Assembly: GCF_001591445.1 (NCBI RefSeq)
Contig: NZ_BCUX01000024.1
Location: 35,427 to 99,426 of the forward strand
DNA length: 64,000 nucleotides
DNA from: Neobacillus drentensis NBRC 102427
GTDB lineage: Bacteria; Bacillota; Bacilli; Bacillales; Cytobacillaceae
Direction of reading: 5' to 3'
Numbering within the stretch: position 1 is the stretch's first letter; every line of letters begins with the position of its first letter. The notes under the pieces were generated by a model, which ran no database searches, had not been told where the DNA came from, and saw only the letters and a program-made list of their open reading frames with translations. Both the position numbers and the translations under genes were made by a program. Of the stretch, positions 35,155 to 43,703 are shown piece after piece.

Positions 35155-36279
35155 ATGTTAAAATTGAAAAAAATTACCCCTTCACATGACCCGTGGGAAG
35201 CCTATTTAGATATTGATCAATATGGAAAGCCACAGTTAACCAATATTGAATTTACCACGACGACCCTTTGTAATATGCGTTGTGAGCATTGCGCTGTAGG
35301 CTATACACTCCAAACAAAGGATCCACAGGCGCTTCCTCTTGATTTGCTCATCCAAAGATTAGAGGAAATCCCGACACTTCGATCACTTAGCATTACCGGA
35401 GGAGAACCGATGTTATCCTTATCCTCGGTAAAAGATTATGTTGTCCCCCTTTTAAGATATGCCCATGAGCGCGGTGTACGGACGCAGATTAATTCCAATT
35501 TAACACTTGATCTAGATCGTTATGGATTAATCGTGCCCTACCTAGATGTGTTACATATCTCTCATAACTGGGGGACCGTCGATGATTTTGTCGAGGGTGG
35601 CTTTGCGAGAATGGAACGGAAGCCGGAATACGATCAACGGGAAAAGTATTTTAAAAGAATGATAGAAAATAGCCGTGAACTGGTAAAAGCAGGAGTAATG
35701 GTATCTGCTGAAACGATGTTAAACAAGCGGACACTCCCCAATTTAGAGAAAATTCACCGCCAAATTGTTGATGAAATGCTATGCCAGAGACATGAAATAC
35801 ACCCTATGTACCCAAGCGATTTTGCTAGCAATCTCGAAACCTTATCACTTAATGAAATAAGAGAAGCGATCCATCATTTACTAGATGTCAGAGATGAAAA
35901 AGTGTGGATGCTGTTTGGCACGCTCCCATTTTATGCATGCAGCAGTGAACAGGAGGATTTAACTCTCCTTCAACGCTTATATAAAAGTAAAAATGTCACC
36001 GTCAGAAATGACCCTGATGGCCGTTCGCGACTGAATGTAAATATTTTTAACGGAGATATTATTGTGACAGATTTCGGTGATACACCACCCCTAGGGAATA
36101 TTCAGACCACAAATCTGTTACATGCATATGAAACCTGGCAGTCGTCAACAATTGCAAAGGAATTAAGCTGTCATTGCCCCGCGGTTAAATGTTTAGGACC
36201 TAATATCCTTGTGAAAAACAGCTATTATCCTGATGTTGATTTCACTAAGATGAAAACTGAGCTAATCAATTTTGATTAA
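35155..36279 (+). CDS. yfkAB: Radical SAM protein with CxCxxxxC tail (YfkAB)
   Basis: A 374-residue radical SAM enzyme. The cluster motif is C39-NMR-C43-EH-C46 (CxxxCxxC), followed by SITGGEP for SAM. The C-terminal CHCPAVKC (339-346) is the CxCxxxxC motif that names the YfkAB family. The reaction is unknown. The same family in B. subtilis is a single gene, yfkA/B. AAGGAG precedes the ATG. It is followed by the ThrE-type genes but no joint function is evident. Confidence 0.88.
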   Translation: MLKLKKITPSHDPWEAYLDIDQYGKPQLTNIEFTTTTLCNMRCEHCAVGYTLQTKDPQALPLDLLIQRLEEIPTLRSLSITGGEPMLSLSSVKDYVVPLLRYAHERGVRTQINSNLTLDLDRYGLIVPYLDVLHISHNWGTVDDFVEGGFARMERKPEYDQREKYFKRMIENSRELVKAGVMVSAETMLNKRTLPNLEKIHRQIVDEMLCQRHEIHPMYPSDFASNLETLSLNEIREAIHHLLDVRDEKVWMLFGTLPFYACSSEQEDLTLLQRLYKSKNVTVRNDPDGRSRLNVNIFNGDIIVTDFGDTPPLGNIQTTNLLHAYETWQSSTIAKELSCHCPAVKCLGPNILVKNSYYPDVDFTKMKTELINFD

Positions 36280-36337
36280 ACCTGAGTTTTAATTTAAACT
36301 AAGTAAAAAATGTGCAGAATTATGTGTGGTGAGAAAA

Positions 36338-37099
36338 ATGGAAAAACCAGTAGAACGTACTTATGAAATTATGGAGGTCTGCCTGCTCGCGGGCAAAATC
36401 ATGCTCCAAAGCGGCGGGGAGACTTACCGGGTCGAAGATACGATGATGCGCATTGCTGCAGCCTTCGGGATAGAACGGACGCATAGCTATGTAACTCCAA
36501 CCGGCATTATTTTTTCAGCAGAAGGGACAGAGCCAACAAAGACGAAGCTGATTAGAATATCGGAGCGGTCAACCGACTTGAAAAAAGTTTCAATGGTCAA
36601 TAGCATCTCGAGAAGAATTACGAGTGGAGATGTGACCCTGGAAGAAGCAATGGAATATCTACAAGAAATAGATTCTTTAGATGTAACGTTCCCTTTTCGG
36701 GTCCAAGTGGCAGCTGCATCGCTCGCCAGTGGTTGTTTTATGATTATGTTTGAGGGAGGCTGGAATGATTTTATTCCAGCGATGATTTCAGGCGGAATGG
36801 GGTACCTAAGCTTTGTCTACTTCCATCGCTTTATCCCCATCAAGTTTTTCTCGGAGTTCTTAGCATCGTTTGTGATTGGATTGTTTTCTTTTTTGTTTGT
36901 GAAAATGGGAGTCGGTCAGCAATTAGATAAAATTATAATCGGATCAGTGATGACATTGGTTCCTGGTCTCTTATTGACCAATGCGATTCGAGATTTAATG
37001 GCCGGACACTTAGTTTCAGGGCTATCGAAGGGGGCGGAAGCATTTCTGACTGCTTTTGCAATTGGGGCAGGAATTGCGGTTGTCTTATCATTTTTGTAA
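36338..37099 (+). CDS. ThrE-type exporter, N-terminal half (DUF1212/YjjP-like)
   Basis: A 253-residue protein: a cytoplasmic front part (ACLLAGKIMLQSGGETYRVED-like segment; SYVTPTGIIFS) then five membrane helices from about residue 120. This matches the N-terminal half of ThrE threonine/serine exporters; YjjP with YjjB exports succinate in E. coli. The complementary half is the next gene. GGTGAG lies just before ATG at 36338; a GTG upstream is an alternative. Confidence 0.85.
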   Translation: MEKPVERTYEIMEVCLLAGKIMLQSGGETYRVEDTMMRIAAAFGIERTHSYVTPTGIIFSAEGTEPTKTKLIRISERSTDLKKVSMVNSISRRITSGDVTLEEAMEYLQEIDSLDVTFPFRVQVAAASLASGCFMIMFEGGWNDFIPAMISGGMGYLSFVYFHRFIPIKFFSEFLASFVIGLFSFLFVKMGVGQQLDKIIIGSVMTLVPGLLLTNAIRDLMAGHLVSGLSKGAEAFLTAFAIGAGIAVVLSFL

Positions 37100-37116
37100 G
37101 GGGTGGTATAATTATT

Positions 37117-37563
37117 ATGGCAGTTCTTGCTCAGGCACTTACAAGCTTTTTGGCAACGGGGGCGTTTGGAATTCTTTTTAATGTACCAAAAGAAACATTA
37201 GTGAAGTGCGGGCTGATTGGTACAGGCGGTTGGTTAATTTATTACCTGCTAGAGGATTACTCAAATAATGCCATTTTAGCCACACTGGCAGCGACTGTTT
37301 TTATAGCTGTTCTCAGTCAGCAATTAGCAAAGTTCTATAAAACACCTGTCATTATTTTTAGCGTCGCAGGAATAATTCCACTTGTCCCTGGAGGGCTTGC
37401 CTATGATGCGATGCGAAATTTCGTTGAGAACGATTATAATTCAGCAATAGCCTTAGCTGCAAAAGTTCTGATGCTGGCAGGCTCGATTGCCTTCGGGTTA
37501 GTCTTCTCAGAGGTAATCAATCAAATCATTCGAAAAATTAACCATAATAAGGTACGAATTTAA
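37117..37563 (+). CDS. ThrE-type exporter, C-terminal half (DUF3815/YjjB-like)
   Basis: A 148-residue protein with about five membrane segments and the family pattern KTPVIIFSVAGIIPLVPGG-LAYDAM. It completes the two-gene ThrE/YjjPB exporter begun at 36338, 17 bp upstream. The exported solute (threonine, serine or a dicarboxylate) is not determined. Confidence 0.85.
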   Translation: MAVLAQALTSFLATGAFGILFNVPKETLVKCGLIGTGGWLIYYLLEDYSNNAILATLAATVFIAVLSQQLAKFYKTPVIIFSVAGIIPLVPGGLAYDAMRNFVENDYNSAIALAAKVLMLAGSIAFGLVFSEVINQIIRKINHNKVRI

Positions 37564-37567
37564 CCTA

Positions 37568-37607
37568 CTCCCTTTAGTGAAAAAACTACTAAAGGGAATT
37601 TTTTTAA
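37568..37607 (+). terminator. Terminator of the ThrE-type operon
   Basis: CCCTTTAGT pairs with ACTAAAGGG, followed by AATTTTTTT. Confidence 0.85.
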
Positions 37608-37746
37608 GGAAAACTTAAGCTTTAAAGATTATCATGAATTGGTAAATGGTTTCCTTTATTGTTTTTTAGTAGGGTAGTATAGTAGTATATTACTATTACT
37701 AATTGTCATTCAACAAAGTCTATAACAAGGAATGGTATGTTTATAT

Positions 37747-38496
37747 ATGAATAAAATATTAATTGCAATTACTGTTATCTTCATTATAAGTATCAGTGCC
37801 CAAACGATTTATAAGGGAAAGTTTAACTATCAAACAGTTGAAAAAGTTACTGAAGCTGCATCGTTAAAAACACGGACCATGGCTCTTTTTTCAAAAGAAG
37901 CACCGAAATTGCCTGATAGTATCAAGTTAGATGTTCCGTTAATTAATCAAATGGACGCTCCTAAACTCTACAACGGTTGTGAAATAACGAGCCTAGCGAT
38001 GATTCTTAATTTTCACGGTCTAAAAGTGACGAAAAATGAGTTATCAAAAAAAGTGAAAACCGTTCCGTTAACCTATAATAACGGGAAAAAAGGTAATCCA
38101 AATGCTGGGTTTGTCGGTGATATGGCCAAAGGACCAGGACTAGGAGTTTATAATGGTCCCGTTTTTGAGGTTGCCCAAAAATACGTCGGTGACCGAGCTG
38201 TTAATTTAACCAATCATTCGTTTGATGAAATTTTAGAACAAGTAGGGCAAGGGCTTCCTGTCTGGATTATTACGACATCGAGCTTTGCACCTGTCTCTGT
38301 TTTTCAAACGTGGAATACGCCGCAGGGAAACATTGATATTACCTTTAGTGAACATAGTGTTGTGATCACGGGGTATGATGAAAAATATATCTATATTAAC
38401 AATCCATACGGTGAAAAAAATCAGAAGTTAAATCGGGCTAGTTTTATTAAAGCTTGGGAGCAAATGGGGAAGCAAGCAATTGTTATTAAAAAATAA
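37747..38496 (+). CDS. Exported C39-like cysteine peptidase (YvpB-like)
   Basis: A 249-residue protein with an N-terminal hydrophobic segment (KILIAITVIFIISISAQT) acting as signal or anchor. The C39-type fold shows NGCEITSLAMILNFHG (Cys near 81), EHSVVITGYDEKY (His near 200) and YINNPYG (Asn). This is the peptidase C39-like family of secreted Bacillus proteins, whose substrate is unknown. The frame also opens at 37732, but AAGGA overlaps that ATG. The site is somewhat far from 37747, so the start is uncertain. Confidence 0.78.
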   Translation: MNKILIAITVIFIISISAQTIYKGKFNYQTVEKVTEAASLKTRTMALFSKEAPKLPDSIKLDVPLINQMDAPKLYNGCEITSLAMILNFHGLKVTKNELSKKVKTVPLTYNNGKKGNPNAGFVGDMAKGPGLGVYNGPVFEVAQKYVGDRAVNLTNHSFDEILEQVGQGLPVWIITTSSFAPVSVFQTWNTPQGNIDITFSEHSVVITGYDEKYIYINNPYGEKNQKLNRASFIKAWEQMGKQAIVIKK

Positions 38497-38501
38497 AAAC
38501 G

Positions 38502-38530
38502 AAAAGGCCTGATTTGGAATCAGGCCTTTT
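38502..38530 (+). terminator. Terminator of the C39-like gene
   Basis: AAAAGGCCTGATT pairs with AATCAGGCCTTTT; usable from both strands. Confidence 0.85.
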
Positions 38531-38562
38531 CTCATCGACTTTTTAGATTCTATAAAATGGGC

Positions 38563-38598
38563 GAAGGCAGAGGAATAAAATATCCCTCTGCCTTCTTT
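38563..38598 (-). terminator. Hairpin that may end the minus-strand RNA
   Basis: GAAGGCAGAGG pairs perfectly with CCTCTGCCTTC. The minus-strand tail is GCCCATTTTA, the plus-strand tail TTTGCTTAATTT, so the direction is uncertain. On the minus strand it lies downstream of the structured RNA candidate. Confidence 0.45.
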
Positions 38599-38639
38599 GC
38601 TTAATTTATTCAAGAATTCTTATCGTAACTTGTGTGGCT

Positions 38640-38895
38640 GCAATTCTAGTCAGCGATCGCAAGTAAAAACTTATATAATAATCATTGTTTATAAAAACAA
38701 GTTTGCCGCGGTTATTTTTCCACCTGAAGGTTTTATACCTAAACGACGTAAGCCCTACCTCTCTTACATCCTAACGGCTCCGAAGCCGATCCAGTGTGAA
38801 TAAGTTTTAATTTTAAAACATAAGCAGAATGCCAGAAAAATTCTTACTTTGCGTTATCTTCTCTTTTACAAGTTACAATTAAATATGAAGCACAA
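38640..38895 (-). ncRNA. Candidate structured non-coding RNA
   Basis: The 795-bp gap 38497-39291 has no convincing protein gene but holds a strong minus-strand promoter and, about 90 nt inside the transcript, a multi-helix block. A closing stem pairs AAAACTTAT (38666-38674) with ATAAGTTTT (38800-38808). Inside are CGGCT-TCGG-AGCCG, GTAAG(N10)CTTAC, AGGT-ATAAA-ACCT and TTGTTT/AAACAA hairpins. GC-rich unpaired stretches such as TTCAGGTGG and ACCGCGG look conserved-RNA-like. I could not place it in a known family. Ends are approximate. Confidence 0.5.
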
Positions 38896-38901
38896 ATACT
38901 A

Positions 38902-38930
38902 ATATTACAGGACTATGAGACGTTTGTCAA
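38902..38930 (-). promoter_or_regulatory. Consensus sigma-A promoter on the minus strand
   Basis: TTGACA (38930-38925), a 17-bp spacer and TAATAT (38907-38902). No minus-strand coding gene follows, only the structured region, which supports a non-coding RNA. Confidence 0.65.
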
Positions 38931-39014
38931 TAATAATAATAGTAATAATGATAATACTTTCCTCTTTAAAGGAATAACAAAAGATATAGCAGAAATATTG
39001 CATACACTAAATGA

Positions 39015-39055
39015 AACCGATGACTTTGAAAGATTTCACAGTCATCGGTTTTTTG
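39015..39055 (+). terminator. Plus-strand terminator in the intergenic region
   Basis: AACCGATGACT pairs with AGTCATCGGTT around a 14-nt loop, followed by TTTTGTGT. No start-bearing plus-strand gene precedes it; it may shield the permease promoter region. Confidence 0.6.
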
Positions 39056-39291
39056 TGTATGAATAAAAGCAACTTGGAAATTAATTTTATTATATTTATA
39101 TAGTAGTACTTAGACTCTCCGGAAAAAGGCAATAATGAAAACACTATATTTTCCATGGGATTATCTTCAAATAATCAAAAATTTCAAAATATATTGCTTT
39201 TTTAGTAAAATGGTTATATTATTTCGATATACAATTTTATGTCGACTATTTTTTCAGAACATTCCGACATGAATTTAAGGAGGTAAGAACA

Positions 39292-40704
39292 ATGAATTTA
39301 TTTAGAAAAAAGTCAATCCAGGATCTTTTACAAGAGGCTGGTCAAAAAGATATAGTCTTAAAGAAAGACTTAGGGGCTTTTGATTTATCCATGCTGGGAA
39401 TTGGCGCTATTATAGGAACAGGAATATTTGTATTAACAGGGGTTGCTGCTGCAGAGCATGCAGGGCCAGCACTTATTTTATCCTTCATTATATCAGGATT
39501 CGCATGTGCATTCGCTGCCCTTTGTTATGCGGAATTTGCTTCTACTGTTCCAGTATCAGGTAGTGCGTATACGTATAGTTACGCGACCTTTGGGGAGTTA
39601 ATTGCCTGGATATTGGGTTGGGATTTAATCCTCGAATACGGGTTCGCATCATCTGCTGTTGCTAGTGGCTGGTCCGGGTATTTACAAGGACTACTCGCTG
39701 GCTTTGGTATTCATTTTCCGAAGGCAATAACAAGTGCATATGATCCGGCAAACGGAACATATATCGATGTACCGGCTGTACTTATCATAGTAATTATCAC
39801 CTTACTCTTAACTCAGGGTGTGAAGAAATCTGCTCGCTTTAACACGATTATGGTAATTATTAAGTTAGCCATTGTTTTGTTATTTATCGGTGTTGGTGCT
39901 TGGTATGTAAAGCCATCCAACTGGACACCATTCATGCCGTTTGGATTTTCAGGTGTAACAGCCGGTGCGGCGACGGTATTCTTTGCTTATATTGGCTTTG
40001 ATGCCGTATCAACTGCTGCGGAAGAAGTGAAAAATCCGCAAAAGAATATGCCAATTGGTATTATCGTCTCTTTACTAGTATGTACGGTGTTATATATTGC
40101 TGTCTCTGCTATTCTAACAGGAATCGTTCCTTACCAAGAGCTAGGCGTAAAAAACCCAGTGGCATTTGCTCTTAATTATATTCATCAGGATTGGGTGGCC
40201 GGCTTTATCTCGCTTGGCGCGATTGCAGGAATCACCACAGTATTATTAGTTCTTCTTTATGGACAATCTCGTTTATTTTATGCAATTAGCCGTGATGGCC
40301 TTTTGCCAAAGGTATTTTCAAAAGTAGATAAGAATAAGCAGACACCTATGACAAATTCATGGATTATTTGTTTACTTGTATCGATTTTTGCAGGTTTAGT
40401 TCCTTTAAACAAACTTGCGGAACTAACAAATATCGGAACACTCTTTGCCTTTATGACGGTTTCAGTGGGGATTTTATATCTTCGCAAAAATAAACAAGCA
40501 CCGAAAACAGGCTTCCGGGTTCCATTTGTTCCTTATATTCCAATTCTTGCTTTTGTGTTCTGTGGGTATTTAATTGTTCAGTTACCAAAAACAACGTGGA
40601 TTAGCTTCGGAGTGTGGCTTGTGATCGGACTATTCGTCTATTTCGGATATGGTCGGAAGCATTCAACCTTGAATAAAACAGTGGATCCATTGAAAAAAAG
40701 TTAG
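39292..40704 (+). CDS. Cationic amino acid transporter-family permease (YfnA-like)
   Basis: A 470-residue APC-superfamily permease with about twelve membrane segments. GIGAIIGTGIFVLTG (near 36) is the unwound first helix that binds substrate; SGSAYTYSY, FFAYIGFDAVSTAAEE and RDGLLPKVFSKV match the CAT group and B. subtilis YfnA closely. It likely imports an amino acid by proton symport. TTAAGGAGG precedes the ATG. Monocistronic; no riboswitch is recognised upstream. Confidence 0.87.
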   Translation: MNLFRKKSIQDLLQEAGQKDIVLKKDLGAFDLSMLGIGAIIGTGIFVLTGVAAAEHAGPALILSFIISGFACAFAALCYAEFASTVPVSGSAYTYSYATFGELIAWILGWDLILEYGFASSAVASGWSGYLQGLLAGFGIHFPKAITSAYDPANGTYIDVPAVLIIVIITLLLTQGVKKSARFNTIMVIIKLAIVLLFIGVGAWYVKPSNWTPFMPFGFSGVTAGAATVFFAYIGFDAVSTAAEEVKNPQKNMPIGIIVSLLVCTVLYIAVSAILTGIVPYQELGVKNPVAFALNYIHQDWVAGFISLGAIAGITTVLLVLLYGQSRLFYAISRDGLLPKVFSKVDKNKQTPMTNSWIICLLVSIFAGLVPLNKLAELTNIGTLFAFMTVSVGILYLRKNKQAPKTGFRVPFVPYIPILAFVFCGYLIVQLPKTTWISFGVWLVIGLFVYFGYGRKHSTLNKTVDPLKKS

Positions 40705-40711
40705 CTAAATT

Positions 40712-40752
40712 CAACAAAAAGGAGCCTACCTAGAGTAAGCTCCTTTTTGTTG
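40712..40752 (+). terminator. Terminator of the permease gene
   Basis: CAACAAAAAGGAGC pairs with GCTCCTTTTTGTTG. Confidence 0.8.
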
Positions 40753-40885
40753 GATTTTTATCGAAATATGTCGAAATTCATTGTTTTTACAAATAAAATG
40801 TAATTTAAATTGAGGAAAAATGTTAGAATAGGAAACGGACTAATTAACTACTTTTTCGAAGAAACATGATTGAGGTGTAACTATC

Positions 40886-42127
40886 ATGAAAGATAAACAC
40901 AATACGAAACTTAAATTAATATTTGAAGAGAAAAGGGCGATTAATTTATTTCTATGGCTATTTTATAGCTTTTTTATTATCTTTGATATTTTTTATTATT
41001 ATGTTTTACCTAAATATACATCTTATGGGCAAATGGGGATTCCTAAGGAGGGACTTAATTATTGGCAATTTATATTAGTGTTTAGTATGTTGCCAATTTC
41101 AATTTATAAAATTAAAAAAGGTAATCCATATCCTGTTAAATACTTTTTACTAGTGAGCTATATCCTCATTGATGTTATTGATAACTTAATGATTTATTTT
41201 GGAAATTCAACTAAATTTGCATCGGGTAATATAGTAGAGCTGGTTTTAATATTTTTTTCACCAGTATTTGTGAATAAAAAATACTTTTGGTCTGTATCGT
41301 TGGGTATTATTGGAAAATACATTTTTTTAGGAGTGGTCCTAAAAACCACTGATGTTTTACCACCAACAGTTATAACCGCAATTCTATCTGCAATTGCATA
41401 TATTCTATTAATACGATTTTATTCTTATATTAATACGTTAACTTCAGTTTATGAGGAGCTGCGTCAAAAAGAGAAGCTTGCAGTTATTGGTCGAATGTCT
41501 GCAGCAATTGGTCATGAAATCCGTAATCCCTTATCGTCATTAAGGGGTTTTACACAGCTGCAGCAGGAAAGATACCCAAACACAAATGATTTCTATCCAA
41601 TCATGATTCAGGAAATCGATCGGATTAATTCCATAGTTAATGACCTGATGTATATTGGTAAACCAAGGGTAATCCATTATGAGAAAGCCAGTATTGAAGA
41701 AATAATTGCTTATACATTATCGATTACGCAACAACAAGCTGAGAGACAAGGAGTTACTGTTGAAACAATAATGGCTGGACCATTACCACCCTTCGATTGT
41801 GATGAAAAACAATTAAAGCAAGTGTTTATTAATTTGATAAAAAATGCCATTGAAGCTATGACAGAGGGTGGCAAGATAGAAATACGTGTTAAAGTAATAG
41901 AAAAGGATAAAATGTCCGTTTCCATTCTGGATGAAGGAGGCGGAATTGCTGATGAGAACATCCTTAATCTTGGAGAACCGTTTTTTACTACGAAAAAAGA
42001 TGGAACCGGTTTAGGGTTAATGGTTACGAATCAGATTATAAAAGACCATCTAGGCGAATTAAACATTGATAGTATCCTTGAAAAAGGAACTAGAATAGAG
42101 GTAGTTTTACCTATCAAACACAAATAA
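40886..42127 (+). CDS. Membrane sensor histidine kinase, sporulation-kinase-like catalytic part
   Basis: A 413-residue kinase. Residues about 18-185 hold five or six membrane helices with very short loops. The catalytic part has phospho-His H210 in IGHEIRNPLSSLRGF, N box FINLIKNAIEAM, G1 LDEGGGIAD and G2 GTGLGLMVTNQIIKD, as in KinB/KinE-type kinases. The membrane domain is clearly related to that of the HD-GYP protein at 42349 (shared SGNxVE, LSP/FSPxFVN, KYIxxGxV segments). GAGGTG precedes the ATG. No partner response regulator is adjacent, as for kinases feeding a distant regulator such as Spo0F. Confidence 0.87.
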   Translation: MKDKHNTKLKLIFEEKRAINLFLWLFYSFFIIFDIFYYYVLPKYTSYGQMGIPKEGLNYWQFILVFSMLPISIYKIKKGNPYPVKYFLLVSYILIDVIDNLMIYFGNSTKFASGNIVELVLIFFSPVFVNKKYFWSVSLGIIGKYIFLGVVLKTTDVLPPTVITAILSAIAYILLIRFYSYINTLTSVYEELRQKEKLAVIGRMSAAIGHEIRNPLSSLRGFTQLQQERYPNTNDFYPIMIQEIDRINSIVNDLMYIGKPRVIHYEKASIEEIIAYTLSITQQQAERQGVTVETIMAGPLPPFDCDEKQLKQVFINLIKNAIEAMTEGGKIEIRVKVIEKDKMSVSILDEGGGIADENILNLGEPFFTTKKDGTGLGLMVTNQIIKDHLGELNIDSILEKGTRIEVVLPIKHK

Positions 42128-42348
42128 AGTCATCATTTTTATGAAAAAAAAGTGAAAAATCTACAATATTGCTTAAAATATTTATATTTTATACATAAAT
42201 CATTCTTGTTTTCTCTATTTCTATTAAAACAAATGATTTATAATTAAAAGAAAAGTGCTGAATAAGCTTTTTTGTAGGATTATTTGTCAGAAAAATAATG
42301 ATGTTGTCGATAAAAAGTAATCTTATTCGTTACGTGAGGGAAGTACTT

Positions 42349-43539
42349 ATGAAAAAACAAACAATAGATTCTAATATTAGAAATGAAGAAGGCAGAACAG
42401 TTAAGTGGTTTTTAGTTCTATTTTATATTATCTATATTGCGTTCGATGTATCCTATAGTTTTATTGCTAAGTACACGCCTAAATTGAAAATTGAAGCTGA
42501 TGATATATTGGGTTCTTGGATTTACCTGATAATGTTTGCGTTAATCCCAATAGCAATTTATTTAAATAAGAAGGAAAAGTATTATCTAATTAAATACATA
42601 TATTTTATCTGTTACACATCTTTAATGACCATAAATGAGATAATCTCTTATTATGGTAAGCCAGAACTTTATAAGAGCGGAAATGCGGTCGAAATCTTTT
42701 GGTTGTTATTATCACCTATATTTGTTAATACTCCTTTTTTAAAAGTTGTTTCATTTGGTTTATTGTTGAAATACATTTTGGTAGGAATAGTTATTAGAAC
42801 TCCAAATGTACTAATTGGAATATTATTGTTAGCAATTCTATCAGTCTTTTCATTTATCCTTTTAAACCGATTTCAATCATACGTAAAGGCGATAAAAACG
42901 TCATTTGACTATCAACTTGTTGGCCTTGTTAAAGGTGTAATAGCTACGCTTGAGCTTAAGGATCCGTACACAAGAGGGCACAGTGAGAGAGTTGCAAGTT
43001 ATGCTTTAGTGCTGGCTAAACATTGTAATAGATTCAATGATGAAGAGTTAAAGTCCTTTAATTTTGCTTGTTTACTTCATGATATTGGAAAAATTAATAT
43101 TCCTGATCAAATTTTGATGAAACCAACAAGTTTGACAAACGAGGAATATGAAGTAATAAAGTCTCACACTATTGTTGGTGCAGAGGCTGTATCAAATGTT
43201 GTGGGATTAAGTAATAATATTGAGGTAATTCGCTCTCATCATGAACGATGGGATGGAAAAGGATATCCTGATAAATTAAAAGGTAATGAAATACCATATC
43301 TTGCTAGGGTGGCTGCAATTGCTGATGCATTTGATGCTATGACGTCAACAAGATCTTATCGATCTGCATTAACTGTTGAAGCTGCATATGAGCGGATTTT
43401 AGATGGCAAAGGTACGCAGTTTGATCCTGAATTAGTAGATGAATTTAAAAAAGTACTTCCAAAATGGAGGGAAATTCATAATAATTTTGATGAAAACACT
43501 GTAGTGGCAAATGCAAATATTATAGAAGCTTCTAAATAA
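42349..43539 (+). CDS. Membrane HD-GYP phosphodiesterase-type protein
   Basis: A 396-residue protein. Residues 15-185 form the same kind of membrane sensor as the kinase at 40886. The output is an HD-GYP domain: HSERV, H244-D245 in LHDIGKINIPD, H297-H298 with GYP as residues 305-307, and IADAFDAMTS. HD-GYP enzymes hydrolyse cyclic di-GMP or related nucleotides; all motif residues are present. GAGGGAAG precedes ATG at 42349; the frame opens 17 codons earlier without a ribosome site. The small peptide gene starts 18 bases after its stop, so they may share a transcript. The 170-bp gap upstream holds only AT-rich sequence. Confidence 0.88.
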   Translation: MKKQTIDSNIRNEEGRTVKWFLVLFYIIYIAFDVSYSFIAKYTPKLKIEADDILGSWIYLIMFALIPIAIYLNKKEKYYLIKYIYFICYTSLMTINEIISYYGKPELYKSGNAVEIFWLLLSPIFVNTPFLKVVSFGLLLKYILVGIVIRTPNVLIGILLLAILSVFSFILLNRFQSYVKAIKTSFDYQLVGLVKGVIATLELKDPYTRGHSERVASYALVLAKHCNRFNDEELKSFNFACLLHDIGKINIPDQILMKPTSLTNEEYEVIKSHTIVGAEAVSNVVGLSNNIEVIRSHHERWDGKGYPDKLKGNEIPYLARVAAIADAFDAMTSTRSYRSALTVEAAYERILDGKGTQFDPELVDEFKKVLPKWREIHNNFDENTVVANANIIEASK

Positions 43540-43557
43540 TTTTTAGGAGGTGATACC

Positions 43558-43626
43558 TTGAAAATCCGTAAATTAAAAAAAGTTAAAGCAACTGTTTTTT
43601 CGTGTTGGTGGTGTGGGTGGTTGTAA
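43558..43626 (+). CDS. 22-residue Trp/Cys-rich peptide, candidate RiPP or pheromone precursor
   Basis: AGGAGGTGAT (43545-43554), nearly a perfect complement of the 16S rRNA tail, sits seven bases (counted after AGGAGG) before a TTG codon. The reading frame encodes a basic leader MKIRKLKKVKA, then TVF, and ends SCWWCGWL before TAA. C16 and C19 form a CxxC pair around two Trp; W21 and L22 end it. This has the layout of a precursor with a positively charged leader and a hydrophobic core. A hairpin and then a PqqD-like/M50 protease gene follow. No homologous family comes to mind; ComX-like, epipeptide-like or disulphide peptides are alternatives. Confidence 0.65.
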   Translation: MKIRKLKKVKATVFSCWWCGWL

Positions 43627-43634
43627 AACATTGC

Positions 43635-43690
43635 AGAAGGGGATGCTAGCAACTTGCGATGCATCCTTCTTTATATTTAGATTGCAAGTT
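43635..43690 (+). promoter_or_regulatory. Attenuator-like hairpins between peptide and protease genes
   Basis: AGAA-GG-GGATGC (43635-43646) pairs with GCATCCTTCT (43661-43670), two bases bulged, followed by TTATATTTAG. An alternative helix pairs AACTTGC (43651-43657) with GCAAGTT (43684-43690), spanning the first stem's 3' arm. Partial termination here would favour peptide over protease synthesis. Confidence 0.5.
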
Positions 43691-43703
43691 AAAGGGTGTA
43701 ATA

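Noticed and set aside
38823..39063. Plus-strand open frame through the Asn-rich and terminator region
   Set aside because: No ATG/GTG/TTG start with a ribosome site, and its end is formed by a terminator hairpin.
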